NCBI GenBank assembly: GCA_024138015.1
Contig: JAMXBB010000006.1
Span: forward strand, 72,073,752-72,137,751
Direction of reading: 5' to 3'
From: Lumnitzera littorea
Taxonomy: Eukaryota; Streptophyta; Magnoliopsida; Myrtales; Combretaceae
Length of the DNA stretch: 64,000 bases
Shown here: piece after piece, positions 48,518-60,089 of the stretch
Layout of the letters: each line of letters starts with the position of its first letter
Numbering within the stretch: the stretch's first letter is position 1
Notes under the pieces: model-generated
The model's database searches: none
What the model was told of the DNA's origin: nothing
What the model saw: the letters and a program-made list of their open reading frames with translations, nothing else
Position numbers and translations under genes: made by a program

Positions 48518-50610
48518 TCATTTCTTAGATCTCTTTGTTTTCTTCCTAACACAAAGTTTAAATCTTCCAGAATAAGTTGTAAGCACCTTACTAAGAGAAG
48601 GATTTGCTTCAGATGATGTTGCCATAGAGGAAGTTGGTTCTTTGTCAAATGTAGGTGTGATTTGAGCTGGAGTTGGTGCAGAGTCTTCTATGTTTCCTTC
48701 TAAAGGTGTTTGTTCTTTAGGATTCAAAACAGAAGTAGCAATTTGAGGTGTTTTGTTAGGAGATTGTGGGGAGATGATAATAGTTTTATCAAAAGCTAGA
48801 GTAGGTATTGGATCAATTTGATCAGTTAGCTGAGTAGAAATCATAGGGGGATGAGACTCAGTTGGTGTGAGGTGAGGGTCTAAGACAGGAATAGATGGTT
48901 CAATAGGTGTGAGGTGAGGTTTTGAGATTTAGATGGTTCAATTGGTTAGGTATGTTCAAGGGTTTAGAAGAAAGATCAGTAGGATGAGAGATTGGAATCT
49001 GTAACAGTTTCTTTGTCCTAAGTTTTGAACAAATCTTTCATTAATGTAATCTGATCCTTAACTAACTTGCCTACAAGTTCCTTGATTCCTTTAGAGAGTT
49101 GTTCAACAAAAGCTGAACACTTTCTTTGTTTAGAGGGAATAGGCTATATCTCTATACTTTTTTAATCACTATCTAAAGGTAACCCAATTGCTTCTCTAAA
49201 TTCTATCCCACTTGATCTTCTTACCAACTTTCCTTTCCTTTTCGGTTCCTTCTCAGCAGGTTCTTTTCCTTACTTCCTTTTCTTTTCATTGTCCTTCTCT
49301 TCAATTATGATTACCCTTCTTCTAAGATTTGAGGGATAAATAAAAATGCTTCCATTATGTGAATGCCAAAGCCTATCACTCACATAAATCCCCATCTGCT
49401 TAAAAATTCTTTCTCTCAATTTAATAGGATAAAAAGGACAACTTACTTCACCAGGTATTTTCAATTTCTTGAAATTGAAGAGGCTCATTAACAAATTCCC
49501 ATATGGCCGAACATCTAAATGCTACCATATGTATCTTATCATAAGTTTCATAAGATTTACCTTTCTCTTCCTTAGCATTGCCAGAATAACTAGTGCATCT
49601 TCTCTTGTTACAAAGGTTGTACTGCCCCTTCTAAGTAACATAAATGAGTAGACCAATTTATGTAAAATCCTAATTAATAACTCTAATTTAATATTGAAAA
49701 TATCCCTTCCTATACCTGACTTTACTCCATCATTCAATTCTATGAACAAATTCTCCTTAGTCATCTGTATTAAGTTCTCATCTTCTTGTACTTCTTTAAT
49801 GCCAAAGCATTTTACAATGTCCTTCCTTATTATTTCAATTTTTTAGCTTAGTATAACTAACTTCCACACTTCTTGATTTTTGTTATCAAGCTTCTTATAA
49901 AACTCATTTACCAGTTCTTCATATATAATTCCTCTCATATCAACCAAACTATGCAATCTTAATCCATCAAAATACTCTTTCCACTAAAAACCCTTCTTGT
50001 CAAAGAATTCTAAATCTAAATAAAAAGAATCCTTGACGGAGAGATTTTTACCTTTTATTGTATATCTTTTCTTGGGTTTGTCTTTTGATTTGGAAGAGGG
50101 AATTGAAGTCTTTACTTCTAGTGACCTTTGCACATTTTTAGAAGATTTCTAAGTCTTCTTTACTAGAGTAGCAACCTTAGATTTTTATGGAGTCTTATTT
50201 GGTTTTGGTACAGAGGGTCATTCAGAAGGATTTCTTTTAAACTTTCTTTTAGATGGTTTGTCTATGGGATCAAAGCCTTTAGATTCAGCAACTTCTTCAG
50301 ATGAGCTAAATTCTTACACATCCTAGGAATTCTTTTAAGTAACTTCCTAAACTGGTTCAAAATGTTCCTCAAAACCATTCTTTTGATTCACTTCTTGAGT
50401 AGCTTCTTTTGATGGTTCATCACGAAGTTCTAGGGTTAGGGTTTTTTTAGATGAATCTTGATGTATTTTAGAAAGTAGACTAGGTTGAAGGTTTGTTGGG
50501 ATAATGGTGTTGGTTTTTTGTCCATAAAGAACAATGGGATTTCTAGGATCGTTTTATACTTTGGATTTAATCCCCTTTGCAGCAATTCGGATAGATTGTC
50601 TAGGTGCCAT
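48518..50610 (-). pseudogene. Extra ORF between pol and 3' LTR (putative plant transposon protein / env-position ORF)
   Basis: Same strand as pol, about 265 bp downstream of its end. It starts with ATG at 50610 (MAPRQSIRIAAKGIKSKV) and can be followed to the stop at 48518 through several stops and frameshifts. Open pieces are 49522-49764 (80 codons), 49270-49494 (74) and 48518-48844 (108). The N-terminal third is Lys/Ser/Pro-rich and probably disordered. The middle, around 50060-49520, resembles the 'putative plant transposon protein' domain (from memory PF20167; unchecked). The C-terminal third is Pro/Thr/Ser-rich. Sireviruses and some other plant elements carry an env-position ORF here. I see no clear signal peptide or membrane span, so an envelope role is not supported. 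Confidence 0.6.
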
Positions 50611-50872
50611 GGATTTTAGGTGAAAGAAAAACATGAGAAGGGAATGTAAAGAGCTTGATGAAATGAGAAGAAGTGAACCACCAATATCGATGGTCTTCAA
50701 CCGTAAGAAAGTGGGCTGATTTAATGGACCCACTACTAAGTAGTTTAAGGATCCACCAAAGACATACTAAGACCCACTCCTTTTCGTATACAACAAATGG
50801 AAAAAAAAAGAAGGAAAAACATGCACGTGTTCAAAAATTTGTAAAATAGGAAAATTAATAAAAATGCTCTCT

Positions 50873-53240
50873 AATCTAACAAAAAGGATTACATACACCA
50901 ATTTCATTACGAATAAATTCAAACCTTAATTTATCTAGAGGCTTTGTAAATATATTAACAAATTGATATTCGGTTGAAACAAAATCAACACTTACCTCAT
51001 TATTTGCTATATGATCATGAATGAAATGGTACCTTATTTCTATATTTTTTGACCTTGAGTGATGAACTAGATTTTTTATTAGATTAATAGCACTATTATT
51101 ATCAAATTTTATGGATATACTCTTATAACTTATCCTATAGTCATTCAATTGTTGTATTAACCAAAGTATCTATGCATAATGATTTCCAATAGATACATAT
51201 TCAGCTTCTGCAGTTGAAAAAGCAATAGAATTTTGTTTCTTGGAAAACCAAGAAATTAACTTATCTCCTAAGAATTGATAAGTTCCTAAAGCACTCTTCC
51301 TATCCACTTTGCAACTTGTATAGTCAGCATATGAATATCCTATGAGATAAAAAATTTGGCTCTTAAGATACCAAATTCTTAATTTTGTAGTACTTTTTAT
51401 ATATTTAAAGATCTTCTTTCCATTACTTATGATGTCAAGCTTTGTTGAGATATTCATAATAGTTAAAGAATCCTTGGTATTTTCAAAATCAAATTTCTTT
51501 AATATTTATCTGGTGTACTTCTCTTAGTGAATAAATTTTCCATTCTCTGATTGTTTGATTTGTAATCTTAAGAAGAAGTTTAATTCTCCTATAAGCAACA
51601 TCTCAAATTTTGCTTGCATCAATCTTGGAAATTTTTGGCAATATTTTTCATTAGTCGCACCAAAAACAATATCATCAACATAAATTTGTACAACTAACAT
51701 ATCTTCTCCATGATGTTTCATGAAGAGAGTAATGTTTGCTTTTCTCCTTTGAGAGTCATTTTTAATTAAGAATTGACTTAGTCTTTCGTACTAAGCATGA
51801 AGAGTTTGTTTAAGTCCATATAAAGCCTTTTTTAACTTATACACATGATTAGATTTAAAGGGATCTTCAAATTCAAGGGGTTAATCAACGTATACTCCTT
51901 TAAAAAGCCATTTAGAAAAGCACTTTTTACATCCATCTAATCTAGCTTAAAATTTTTCAAACATGCAAAAGCAAGTAATAATCTTATAGCGTCTGACCTA
52001 GTAATAGGAGCATAGGTTTTATCATAGTCTATTCCTTTTTCTTGAGAATAACCTTTAGCCAATAAATGTGCTTTGTTTCTTATTACTTTTTCATATTCAT
52101 CTAGCTTGTTCTTAAACACTCATTTAGTTCCAATGATTGACTTATTTTTAGGTATTGGAACTAAACTCCAAACTTGATTTCTCTATAATTGATTAAGTTC
52201 TTCTTACATAGCTAAGATCCAATTATTATCATTTAAAGCTTCATCGACTGAATGAGGTTCAACTTCAAATATAAGGGCAAAATGATTTTCAAAGTTTTGT
52301 AAGCTCAATCTTGTTCTTATTTCAAATCTAACATTACTAATTATAAGTTCAGGAGGATGATTAGTTTTAAATTTAAGAGATGAAGTTGGAGTATGAAAAT
52401 GTTCAGAACCTTCTAACTTACCTTCTGGATGTGTTTCAACAAACCTGATATTAGTTTCTAAAGAACCTTTTGATTCAGGTTTTGTTTTGGATATATCAAG
52501 CATCCTTGAAGCTTCTATTGTTCCTTTTAAAGGAGGTTGTCTTCCCTTCTTTTGAATCAAGACACAATGTATTCTTTTTATTTGAGACAATTGGAGTTTC
52601 ATCGTCCAATTCAGCATGGTTTGTTTCTTCAATAAATTTAACACTTATTGATTCTTCCACAACTTTTGTTTCTTTATTGTATAGTCAGTATGCTTTTAAG
52701 TTCAGAGAGTAGCTTAGAAAGATGGCATCATTAGCTCTCTCCTCAAAATTTTACAAAACTTTTGCTGTTTTCTTAACAAAACACTTCCAACCATATGTGT
52801 GAAAATATGAAACAGTAGGCTTCCTTCCTTTATAGATCTCATAAGTAGCTTTATTTGTTAAGGATCTTACATATACACAATTTATAATGTAATAAGTTGT
52901 TGAGGCGGCTTCTATCCAGAAATGATCTATTATATTACTTTCATTAAGCAAAGTTCTCGTCATTTCTTAGATAGTTCTGTTTTTGTGTTTAACTACTCCA
53001 TTTTATTGTAGAGTATAGGGTGTAGAAAAGTTATGAGAGATGCATTTTTCTTTACAAAACAAGATAAAATCTAAGTTTTCAAATTCCTTTCAATGATCGG
53101 TTTGTAGACTAATGATGGAGAGGCCTTTTTTATCATCCATACAATTTTTCAAGTTTTTAATTCCTTCTTTTAGAATAAGATTTTCATTGACTAAGGCTTC
53201 ATGAGAAATATCCTTTGAAATCATTTTTTAGAAAATCATT
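50873..53240 (-). pseudogene. Ty1/copia pol: integrase C-terminal part, RT and RNase H
   Basis: Read leftward on the minus strand. Integrase begins mid-core at about 53140 (GLSIISLQTDH retains the second Asp; the catalytic Glu is lost, GVVKHKN near 53000). Its C-terminal half is open at 52751-52963. The linker is open at 52204-52644, with IIS NVRFEIRTRLSLQNF. RT pieces are 51937-52119 (RNKAHLLAKGYSQEKGIDY) and 51524-51721, with an intact catalytic box IYVDDIVFGA. RNase H pieces are 51170-51457 (YADYTSCKVDRKSALGTYQF, AFSTAEAEYVS) and 50876-51148 (SINIKFDNNSAI-type core, FTKPLDKLRFEFIR end). About 60 residues of the RT-RNase H connection are missing near 51430. The gene copied and inserted the element's cDNA; it is now inactive. 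Confidence 0.88.
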
Positions 53241-54477
53241 TTCATCTACTAGCAATTGATTAGCTTAACTAAGTGCATACTTTTCGCTTTTTAATGTCTT
53301 TACTTCGAATTCATGCTTATATATCTTGTTACTTGACTTGGAAAGAGTTTTGAGTAGTTTGTTAATTTCAGCACATATATCATTATGTACTTCTAAGTCA
53401 GAATCAGAATTAGTTTTAGAATCTATCTTAAAGAGTGCCATAAGACATAAATTTGCTTCCTTGCATTCTTCTGAACTTTTGGAATCAATTTTTGAATCTT
53501 CCAAGTCACTCCATATAGCCACCAAAGATTTATATTTCTTTTTGAATTTCTCCATTTTCTTGATTATCAAGGGACATTTGTACTTGATATGCCCAGGATT
53601 TTTACATTCATAGTAGATAATTTCTTTTTTGAACTTTTTCTTCTCTTTTTCTTTAATTGCCTTTCCTGTATCAAGAGTTCGGTTTTTATTATGGTAAATC
53701 TTTTAGTGAATGTTTTCTTACCTTTTTTCTAAAGTCATTTGTTGAGCTTCTTGGCTAGAAGTGTTACATTCTCATCTTCTTCTTTAGATGAATCTTCTCT
53801 TTTAAAATCAACATCTATTCTTTGACTTTGAAGGCTACAGTCCTTTTCTTTGTATCTTCTGAAATATTTTCTGATTTGAGAAAATCAGTTTCATATGCCG
53901 TAGTTGACTCAAAGTTAATATTTTTAGATCACAAGCTTCTTTATAATAGTTTTCTTTGCATTGCAAATTTTGGGAAGAATCCTTAGCATCTTGCGTACCA
54001 TATCTATATTATTAATTATTTTGCCAAGTGAAGACAACTCATTAGTTATAGTAGCAAATCTACTAAAAGAGTTTTTAATTTTTTCATTGGGAAGAATTTG
54101 AAATGTTTCATATTGTTAAACCAGTGAGTTGATTCTAGTATCCTTGATTGTCTCCATTCCTTCAAAAGTTTGCAACAAAGTGTCCCAAATATCTTTAGCT
54201 GTTACACAAAAGGTAATTAGATAAAACTCCGAACGTGTAATAGTACTTAGAAGTAAGATCTTAGCCTTTGAATTGAGTTCAGCTTTAGTGATATCATTAT
54301 TTATTGTGACAATGGTTAGAACTTTGAAATCTACTATAAAAATAATTTGCTAAGATTGATAGTTTGATGCTTTTACATAAGTCTTCATCCTAAATTTCCA
54401 ATAAGGAAAGTTAGTTCCATAAAAAAAATTGATGCCTTACTAGGCTAAATTATTAAACTACCGCTTGGTTCACCCAT
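53241..54477 (-). pseudogene. Sirevirus-like gag with damaged zinc knuckle
   Basis: Starts at an ATG at 54477 (MGEPSG), about 30 bp after the primer site, and is followed through many frameshifts. The copia gag core is readable from about 54230 to 53950 in pieces. The zinc knuckle at about 53574-53618 reads YYECKNPGHIKYKC: the first Cys is Tyr, so C-x2-C-x4-H-x4-C is broken. Then comes an open acidic/coiled tail 53265-53570 (KSLVAIWSDLEDSKIDSKSS), typical of Sirevirus gag. Gag forms the virus-like particle and binds RNA. Just after the tail (about 53146) the sequence jumps into mid-integrase. Confidence 0.75.
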
Positions 54478-54508
54478 GATCTTAAACTCTATAAGATATT
54501 AAAACGAG

Positions 54509-54520
54509 GCTCAAATACTA
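54509..54520 (-). other. Degenerate initiator-Met primer binding site
   Basis: Minus strand TAGTATTTGAGC against TGGTATCAGAGC (9 of 12), 12 bp from the 5' LTR end. Confidence 0.6.
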
Positions 54521-54532
54521 TTATTAGTCTAG

Positions 54533-55880
54533 TATAAGATATCAAGAACGGGAGTGAATTGATATCTTTAAATTTTTTGAATACTTTTTCGATATAAAAA
54601 AAAAATACCCCTCTTAATAACTTAAATTAGTGAACAATAGTATTTTAATAATTCAACACACAACAATTAATAACACAAATTAAAAGAATAACAAAGGAGA
54701 ATATCAATCTGAAGATTTATAGAGCTTCGACTTTTTGACTACTGTTTTTTTCCAACTTTGCTACTAAGGATTCGGTCTACTTCACCGATTCTGTTCTACT
54801 TAATCTACTAAATCAAAATCACAAGAAGATTACAAGTAATTACTACACATAGGCTTACACAATACTCCACTCTACCTATCTATCCTTTTCCATGATTTAG
54901 GCTAATACAAATCTTACAGAGTACAATCTAACTTCTCTAAACACTCAAACAAGAAAAAAAGTTTACAAATTATAAGTAAGATCAATATTACAAGTCTCAA
55001 ATAATTTTACACTAAACAAAAATAAAAATTGATGAATAATTCACTTTGATGTAACTTTTTGAAGAAGTATCTGATAAACTTTCTATACATTTTCAAAAGG
55101 TAGAATTTGATCATGATTTTTATGTAATGAAAATTTTCTCATAGATGTGCTTGATGTTTTGAATTCTTTCTCCTTTTGTACTAAAATATTCCAATGGCTA
55201 ATTTATTAAAGATTATCTTCACTTTTATGTTTATCCAAAAATTTAATTGATAGTGATAATCCTTAGATATTTTTGAGAGGATCTCGGTATTTTGAATTTT
55301 AAAATCAACTCTTCTAATCTTGATTTGGTCAAATATTCTTTGATCCACAACCTTTAAATAAGCTTTAGATTTGAAATTGACAAAGAGATCTACTTTGTCA
55401 GCCAAATAAACCTCATATTCAAAATTGAAATTCCATAAAATTTGAATCAACCTTATCCTTATCCATTCTTGTATATATCTTGATCTATCAAAAATAAATT
55501 TGCTCAAAAATAATCCCTATAGATCTTCATTCCATCTTAAGTGAAACAGAATTATGTATATTTCCCTAATACACTCAAACTAATTGAGTTAGGTCTTGTC
55601 TAATTCAAATTTGGTATGAGTTAAATTTCAATGTTACTTTTCCAAACCAACTTTCTAAACAACCTTATGAAGGTTTTTAGTTTTCTATTTTTTTTTTTAA
55701 GTCTTTAAACAAGTTTCTAACGTGCTGTATCAATTCTTCTTATAAAAGCTTTTGATATACTTTTTGAAGATTTTCAAACTAGTCTCTTTTTCAAACGATT
55801 CAAATCTTTTGAATAAGTTTCTGAATACAACTCAATTTGCAATTTTTAACTTTCTAAGAACCTTTCTGAATGCCTACATT
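54533..55880 (-). mobile_element. 5' LTR of the Sirevirus-like element, outer end truncated
   Basis: Direct copy of 46692-48118 from 54533 to about 55880 ('aatgcctacatt'). The last roughly 100 bp of the other copy, including its terminal TGTTAGATAGC, are missing. The frame at 55181-55507 is a chance ORF. Confidence 0.78.
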
Positions 55881-55920
55881 CAATGTTACTTTTCCAAACC
55901 AACTTTCTAAACAACCTTAT
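55881..55920. repeat. Duplicated 40-bp LTR segment at a rearranged junction
   Basis: caatgttacttttccaaacc and the following 'aactttctaaacaacctta' occur here and also at 55629-55668 in the same orientation. The copy here links the truncated LTR to copia pol. Confidence 0.85.
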
Positions 55921-56810
55921 AAATGACACTTGGGAGATAACTAATTTACCCTTAACAAAAAGGCAACCAATTCAAAATGGATCTAAAAAAGCAAATACAA
56001 AGTTGATGGAAGTATTGAGAGATGTAAAGTTAGTCTTATAGCCAAAGGATTTACATAAATAGAAGGATTTGATTATCATAATACATTTTCTCCTATAGCC
56101 AAACTAAGTATTGTTTATATTCTCATTACTATAGCCATGGCGAAACATTGGCTACTTTTATCAAGCGTACATCAACAATACCTTTTTGCATGGATTTTTG
56201 GTAAGGAAAATTACATGTTACCTCCTTCGCATTATTCTAAGGTTGGTATTAATCAAGTTTATATGCTAAACGTTTTCTTTATGGTATTTAGCAAGTGTCT
56301 GAGCAATGGAATATTGAGATCTCTAAGTTTCTTATCAGCAAGGCTTTATTTAATCCATTTAGGATCACTCTTTGTTCACTCTCTCTATTGGTAATGACAT
56401 CATAGAAATGCTTTTCTTTGTCAACATCATGGTACTCACTGGTAAAATGTCACTCTTATATATTAACCATTTGAAGTAAGATTTGGATAAGGCTTTTACT
56501 ATCAAAGATCAAGGGTTAGCAAGATTTTTCTTAGTATTAAAATTTATATAATTGAGGATGGATTATTGCTTAATTAGAGAAAATTTATATTTGATATGCT
56601 TACTAAAGTTGGAATGATAGGTTGTAAATGATTGAAACTTGATTGACATACAAAGTATTTACTTTCAAATCCACCTCTTTATCGTAGCAATATAGGGTGC
56701 CTTTTGTACCTTACATTGATGTGGCCTAATGTATCTCTGTGATGGCAATTGCTGTAGCTTACCAATCACATGTAATGGGTGCACCGGTTGACTTAGGAGA
56801 CATCTGGAGT
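55921..56810 (+). pseudogene. Ty1/copia RT fragment (host copia, right part)
   Basis: Plus-strand copia pol resuming after the Sirevirus-like insertion. It starts with the conserved DTWEI motif (55926) at the beginning of the RT region, then KVDGSIERCK (about 56000), EGFDYHNTFSPIAKLSIVYIL (56061-56123) and the 85-codon open piece 56137-56394. The catalytic box YVDD has become FVNI (about 56418), losing both Asp. LARFFLVLKF lies near 56520, and a connection segment PPLYRSNIGCLLYLTL near 56672-56719. Several stops and frameshifts intervene. The integrase of the same element lies at 45660-46691; about 100 or more residues between the two parts are missing. Confidence 0.8.
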
Positions 56811-56927
56811 TGATGACATGTGGAGAGATATTATTAAGAAGAGGTGTAGGAGGAAGAATGAGCATACTCGATATCTCGAATGCAAGTATGTGACAATGGA
56901 TCAAACTTATCGTTTTTGGATCATTCC
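56811..56927. other. Unassigned
   Basis: Short stretch between copia pol and the next LTR. No recognised feature. Its last five bases (attcc, 56923-56927) would be one half of the target duplication of the element starting at 56928. Confidence 0.4.
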
Positions 56928-57525
56928 TGTAAGCCCCAAAGTTCAGTCAAGTAATTGTAAGATTGAACTTAGAACCCAAGGTTTATGGTGATCGGCTAAA
57001 GGATTCGATCACATCCAAATTATAAACTATCCAAATTATAAACTATTGAGAGAAATATTAGTAAAAATGACTCCATAAACTTAAATTTAAGAAAATAAAT
57101 AGTAAAATAGGAGACTATAAAATTTTCAAATTTTAAGCATAATAACTACTAATTATCAAAAAGGTAAAAAGTATAATATAATAACTAATAAATTATTAGA
57201 GATAGATTATATGTATACTAAAAATTTTAGAATGACCAAAATAATATTTAGGAATGTTTACGTGTACCCTACATGTATTTACGTGTAAATAAAAATACGC
57301 GTAATTACTAAAATTGGCCGAAAACTAAGCAAATAATTAAAGAAAAATACAAAATAATTATAGAAAAATCAGAAAAAATCAGAAGAGGATAAGCTGCAAC
57401 AAGATTAGGTCGTGACAGAAAAAGAAAAAAAAATAACCAATAGGAATTGGACAAACAAAAAGCCAAAAATAAAGGAATTGGGGTAGAATCCCATCAAATT
57501 AATGCACATTAAATTCTACAATTGT

Positions 57526-57534
57526 CTATAAATA
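57526..57534 (+). promoter_or_regulatory. LTR TATA box
   Basis: CTATAAATA about 600 bp into the LTR, with purine-rich leader sequence downstream. Confidence 0.5.
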
Positions 57535-57660
57535 AGGAAAAAAAATTCCAGAAGTTATTTGGCCAGTTTGAAATCTGAGAAAAATCAAAACACTGAAAAA
57601 ATCGAGAGAAAATTCAGAAAAAAAAAAAGAAAACTGTGCAAATTAGCAAGGTGAACTAAA

Positions 57661-57740
57661 ACCACCACCCACCACCCACCACCCACCACCACCACCTGGG
57701 ACCGAACCACCACCACCACCCTACACTAGAACCACCGCCT
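57661..57740. repeat. CCA-rich mini/microsatellite
   Basis: accacccacc units repeat four times and pass into (ACC)n, then again 'ccaccaccaccaccc' at 57707-57721. It lies about 130 bp after the TATA box. Confidence 0.85.
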
Positions 57741-59886
57741 GGACCGGCCGATAGCCTTGGACCGGGTTTGGACGGCCAGAAAGCTTCGAACCGGTTAGTC
57801 ATTTATTCACCTCCGATTTTTGTATAATTTTGTAAAATTAGTTATTTTGCCCAGAAAATTATGAAACTTGTTATTCTGAGGTTTTATTGTATGTAGATTT
57901 AGGGAAAAATATTGATTTAGTTTAATTATATCTGAAAATATAGGGTCCTTAACAAATTGTTTAAAACCGAGCATGATTAAACCGGAAATTAAATAGGCTT
58001 AGGGATGTAGTTTGGCGCTCAAAATTTTTCTGTAGGATTCTCATATGATGTAGAACAGTGATATGAAGCCATTTTTTTAAATTAATTTTCGAAAATTTTA
58101 AGTTAATTTTTAGCCCTAAAATGATGGTAAAATTGGGTGATTTAGGATTAATTAGGTGATTAGGATGTTAATTATTGATTTGGATCTTAATTAAATGTTT
58201 AGGGAAGTTAATCTCTGCAGTGGAACCCTAATCCTAGCCTTTAGGTACTAAGTATGGTTAATTAGGGAAATTAGGTAAAGAATATAAGAAATTAGGAATA
58301 TGTAAAAATGTAAATTAATAAATCTAAAAAAATAAAGTTATTTAGATAATATTATAATTGAAATAAAAAAAATAATAAATCTGAAATAATATTTAATTTT
58401 AAGTAAATATCTCAAAATGTAAGATTTTTACACATCGGGAATAAATCCGATAACTCAATTAGGTTAGCGTGTACCGAATAGCTTAGAATACTAAATTAAA
58501 ACCTAATAGGATATTTTGATACTCGAGCTTAATGTGATTAATTTCACATTAGGATTCGAACATGTTTAGGATTTAGAAATCGAACTAAAACCTAATTTAG
58601 AAATCGATGCGAAAACCGAACCTGAACCTAACCCCAAACCTAGAATAATTGTAAAAAAATTTAATACCTAGATAATTAGGCATATTAAACCTTAAACAAA
58701 ACCTAATAATAAGTATTATAGGATAAAACGAACCTATAACAGTTATATGAAAAGCTGAAACCATGTTCGTGTTATAGGGATAACCGGCGATGGCCTGAGA
58801 AAATCGAACCTCGAGTGAGCGAGCGAGGAGTCGAGGTAAGTTGGGATTAATACGATGCTGTATTTTTGGAGGCTTAAGATTATGCTTGGTTGTGCTTGTT
58901 AGATAGTTGAATGTGTGCATGTGCTTGTGCTTGATTATGGGTGATGCTATGATTCTGTTTGTTGCTTTGGCACCTGTTGTATGAATTGTATGTAATGATT
59001 GATCACCCTAAATTGGACTTAATCAAATATATGACCAATAATCATAATCGAACATGCATGGCAACCCGTTAGGGGATTTATGACTCTCCGGCCAAATACC
59101 GACCCCTTCGAAAGGGATAGTGCAGGATTGCAAAATGGTCCCTTCTTCATCCTCAGTTGAACTAAGTGACAGGAGAGGAGGTCGCGGTGAGGGTGAAGGC
59201 AATGGTTCGAAGGTAGTCGCGGGAGGAGCAAGGTCTCCATTACACAAGCCTAGGTTTGGTCGTGAGCTGTTGCATTAACGGCAACTCCTCAACCCGGATT
59301 AGAGCGGGCGTAATGTCTCTAATCTCACGACGGGTCGGACAACGTCGTGCGATGGCATTTGCTTGCACATGCATTGCACCTAATAAGTGATTGAAAACCT
59401 TGTTGTGAGTATGGTATAATTTTAAGTCCTCCGTCCTAACTTACTGAGCTATGGTTGCTCACATCCCTATAGACGTTGTGTAGGTGCTGGCTAAGAAGCG
59501 GATACCAATTACTCTAAAGCTAGCAACTGCTGGATTCTGGAGAGTGAGGAAAAACATGTGAAGAATAAATATATATTTTTAAGGTTTAAGCTTTTACTTT
59601 AGAACTTCTCATTTTTGAATAATGTAATAACTAGGAAATATATTACGGAGAAATCTTGTAAACCTTAATTGTAATAACTGTATTATAATATATATATCTT
59701 TCCTCACTTTCTTAGAGAAATGATTTATTTAAATTATAAACTGTTTCCTTCAAAGCGGGTTAGTCGTGGACGCCTTGTGTAGATCAGGTCTAAGATAGCG
59801 GTTGTAAGGCCAACTTTTATCTTAGGATGGTTTACACGGTGGGGGCTATTACGACTCTGCCGCTTCAGGGCGTGACAGTTCTAAAT

Positions 59887-59898
59887 TGGTATCAGAGC
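59887..59898 (+). other. Perfect initiator-Met primer binding site
   Basis: TGGTATCAGAGC, 12 of 12, nine bases after the LTR end. Confidence 0.9.
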
Positions 59899-60089
59899 GT
59901 AGTTTTACTGAACTCGCTTTGAAATAAACAATTAAATGAATTAGACATTTTAGGAGTACATTGAGAGTGGGTAGAAGTAAAGGGATATTAAAGTATCATA
60001 CTACAAATTAACACTACATTGAGATAGGCGTTAATCAAATTTAGCTTTTGTGATGGGATCCTATGGAGGAATTAGTGATTAGTTGAGAT

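Larger units (their letters stand above)
46692..55880 (-). mobile_element. Sirevirus-like Ty1/copia element, minus strand, nested in another copia element
   Basis: LTRs lie at 46692-48118 (3') and 54533-55880 (5', outer end lost), with shared runs such as 'taataatttaacacaaaacaattaata' near 46815 and its counterpart near 54640. A polypurine tract AAAAAAGGGGGATAA (minus view of 48119-48133) precedes the 3' LTR start TGTTAGATAGC. A degenerate Met primer site (54509-54520) follows the 5' LTR. Order on the minus strand is gag, integrase fragment, RT, RNase H, then an extra ORF before the 3' LTR. The acidic gag tail after the zinc knuckle and the extra 3' ORF are Sirevirus traits. It is defective: protease and most of integrase are deleted. 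Confidence 0.85.
56928..59877 (+). mobile_element. 5' LTR of a Tekay/Del-like element, well-preserved ends
   Basis: Starts TGTAAGCCCCAAAG and ends CAGGGCGTGACA, both typical of Tekay/Del LTRs, 2950 bp. Nine bases later comes an exact Met primer site. A TATA box CTATAAATA lies at 57526-57534. The CCA-rich tract at 57661-57740 follows. Frames at 58597-58920 and two overlapping ones at 59019-59247 are chance ORFs. The matching 3' LTR lies outside the window. Confidence 0.85.

Noticed and set aside
59019..59247. Two overlapping minus-strand ORFs of 73 and 74 codons
   Set aside because: They overlap in different frames within the G+C-richer part of a Tekay LTR and neither has a domain.
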